DNA from: Centroberyx gerrardi
Taxonomy: Eukaryota; Chordata; Actinopteri; Beryciformes; Berycidae
Direction: 5' to 3'
NCBI RefSeq assembly: GCF_048128805.1
Contig: NC_135998.1
Span: 10,836,656-10,900,655, forward strand
DNA length: 64,000 bases
Positions 63,991 to 64,000 of this stretch are shown here, piece by piece (the stretch's first letter is position 1; each line of letters begins with the position of its first letter). The position numbers were made by a program, and so were the translations under genes. The notes under the pieces were generated by a model that ran no database searches, was not told the DNA's origin, and saw only the letters and a program-made list of their open reading frames with translations.

Positions 63991-64000
63991 ACCTCTCACT
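63985..64000 (-). other. Candidate splice donor at the window edge
   Basis: The minus strand reads AGTGAGAG|GTAAGAG. The one-base phase needed to join the exon at 62423 could be met here, so the previous exon may end at about 63993. Only about eight exon bases are visible, so this is weak. Confidence 0.25.

Overview
This window is nuclear DNA from a ray-finned fish, probably a percomorph teleost. The evidence is compact spliced vertebrate genes, fish-type dispersed repeats (internally deleted Tc1-like element, L1- and L2-like LINEs, hAT relics, tRNA-derived SINE pieces) and very abundant dinucleotide microsatellites. The species cannot be named from the sequence. Exon borders below were placed by eye from splice sites, reading phase and recalled human homologues; no alignment was run.

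Layout. (1) 454-12190, minus: complement component C6, 17 coding exons, 939 codons. Two introns start with GC instead of GT, and a 0.7-kb CTCTA pentanucleotide satellite lies in one intron. (2) 12191-15281: intergenic DNA with one orphan exon-like segment, then the probable long 3' UTR of the next gene. (3) 15282-20412, minus: RGS7-binding protein (rgs7bp), 6 coding exons, 253 codons. (4) 20413-25252: repeats, including an internally deleted Tc1-like transposon. (5) 25253-37025, minus: membrane-anchored RING E3 ligase rnf180, 7 coding exons, 535 codons, with a broken L1-like retrotransposon antisense in its largest intron. (6) 40354-41604, plus: the intronless serotonin receptor gene htr1a, with a TATA box and CRE-like site upstream. 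(7) 41605-60417: gene-poor DNA with a decayed Ty3/gypsy-like relic, a hAT transposase relic, SINE pieces and many microsatellites. (8) 60418-62423 and probably to the right edge, minus: the 3' part of an unrecognised single-pass membrane protein with a proline-rich cytoplasmic tail.

The htr1a / rnf180 / rgs7bp order and divergent orientation match the human 5q12 block. C6 lies on 5p13 in human, so its adjacency here is a different arrangement. rgs7bp and htr1a share neuronal Gi/o signalling (R7 RGS anchoring and a Gi/o-coupled receptor); c6 is a plasma membrane-attack protein and functionally unrelated. I see no prokaryotic genes, CRISPR array or obviously new gene system. The best leads are the GC-AG introns of c6 beside CA repeats, the unrecognised membrane protein, an orphan 99-nt exon, a perfect 37-bp palindrome inside an L2-like relic, and inverted repeat copies flanking rnf180.
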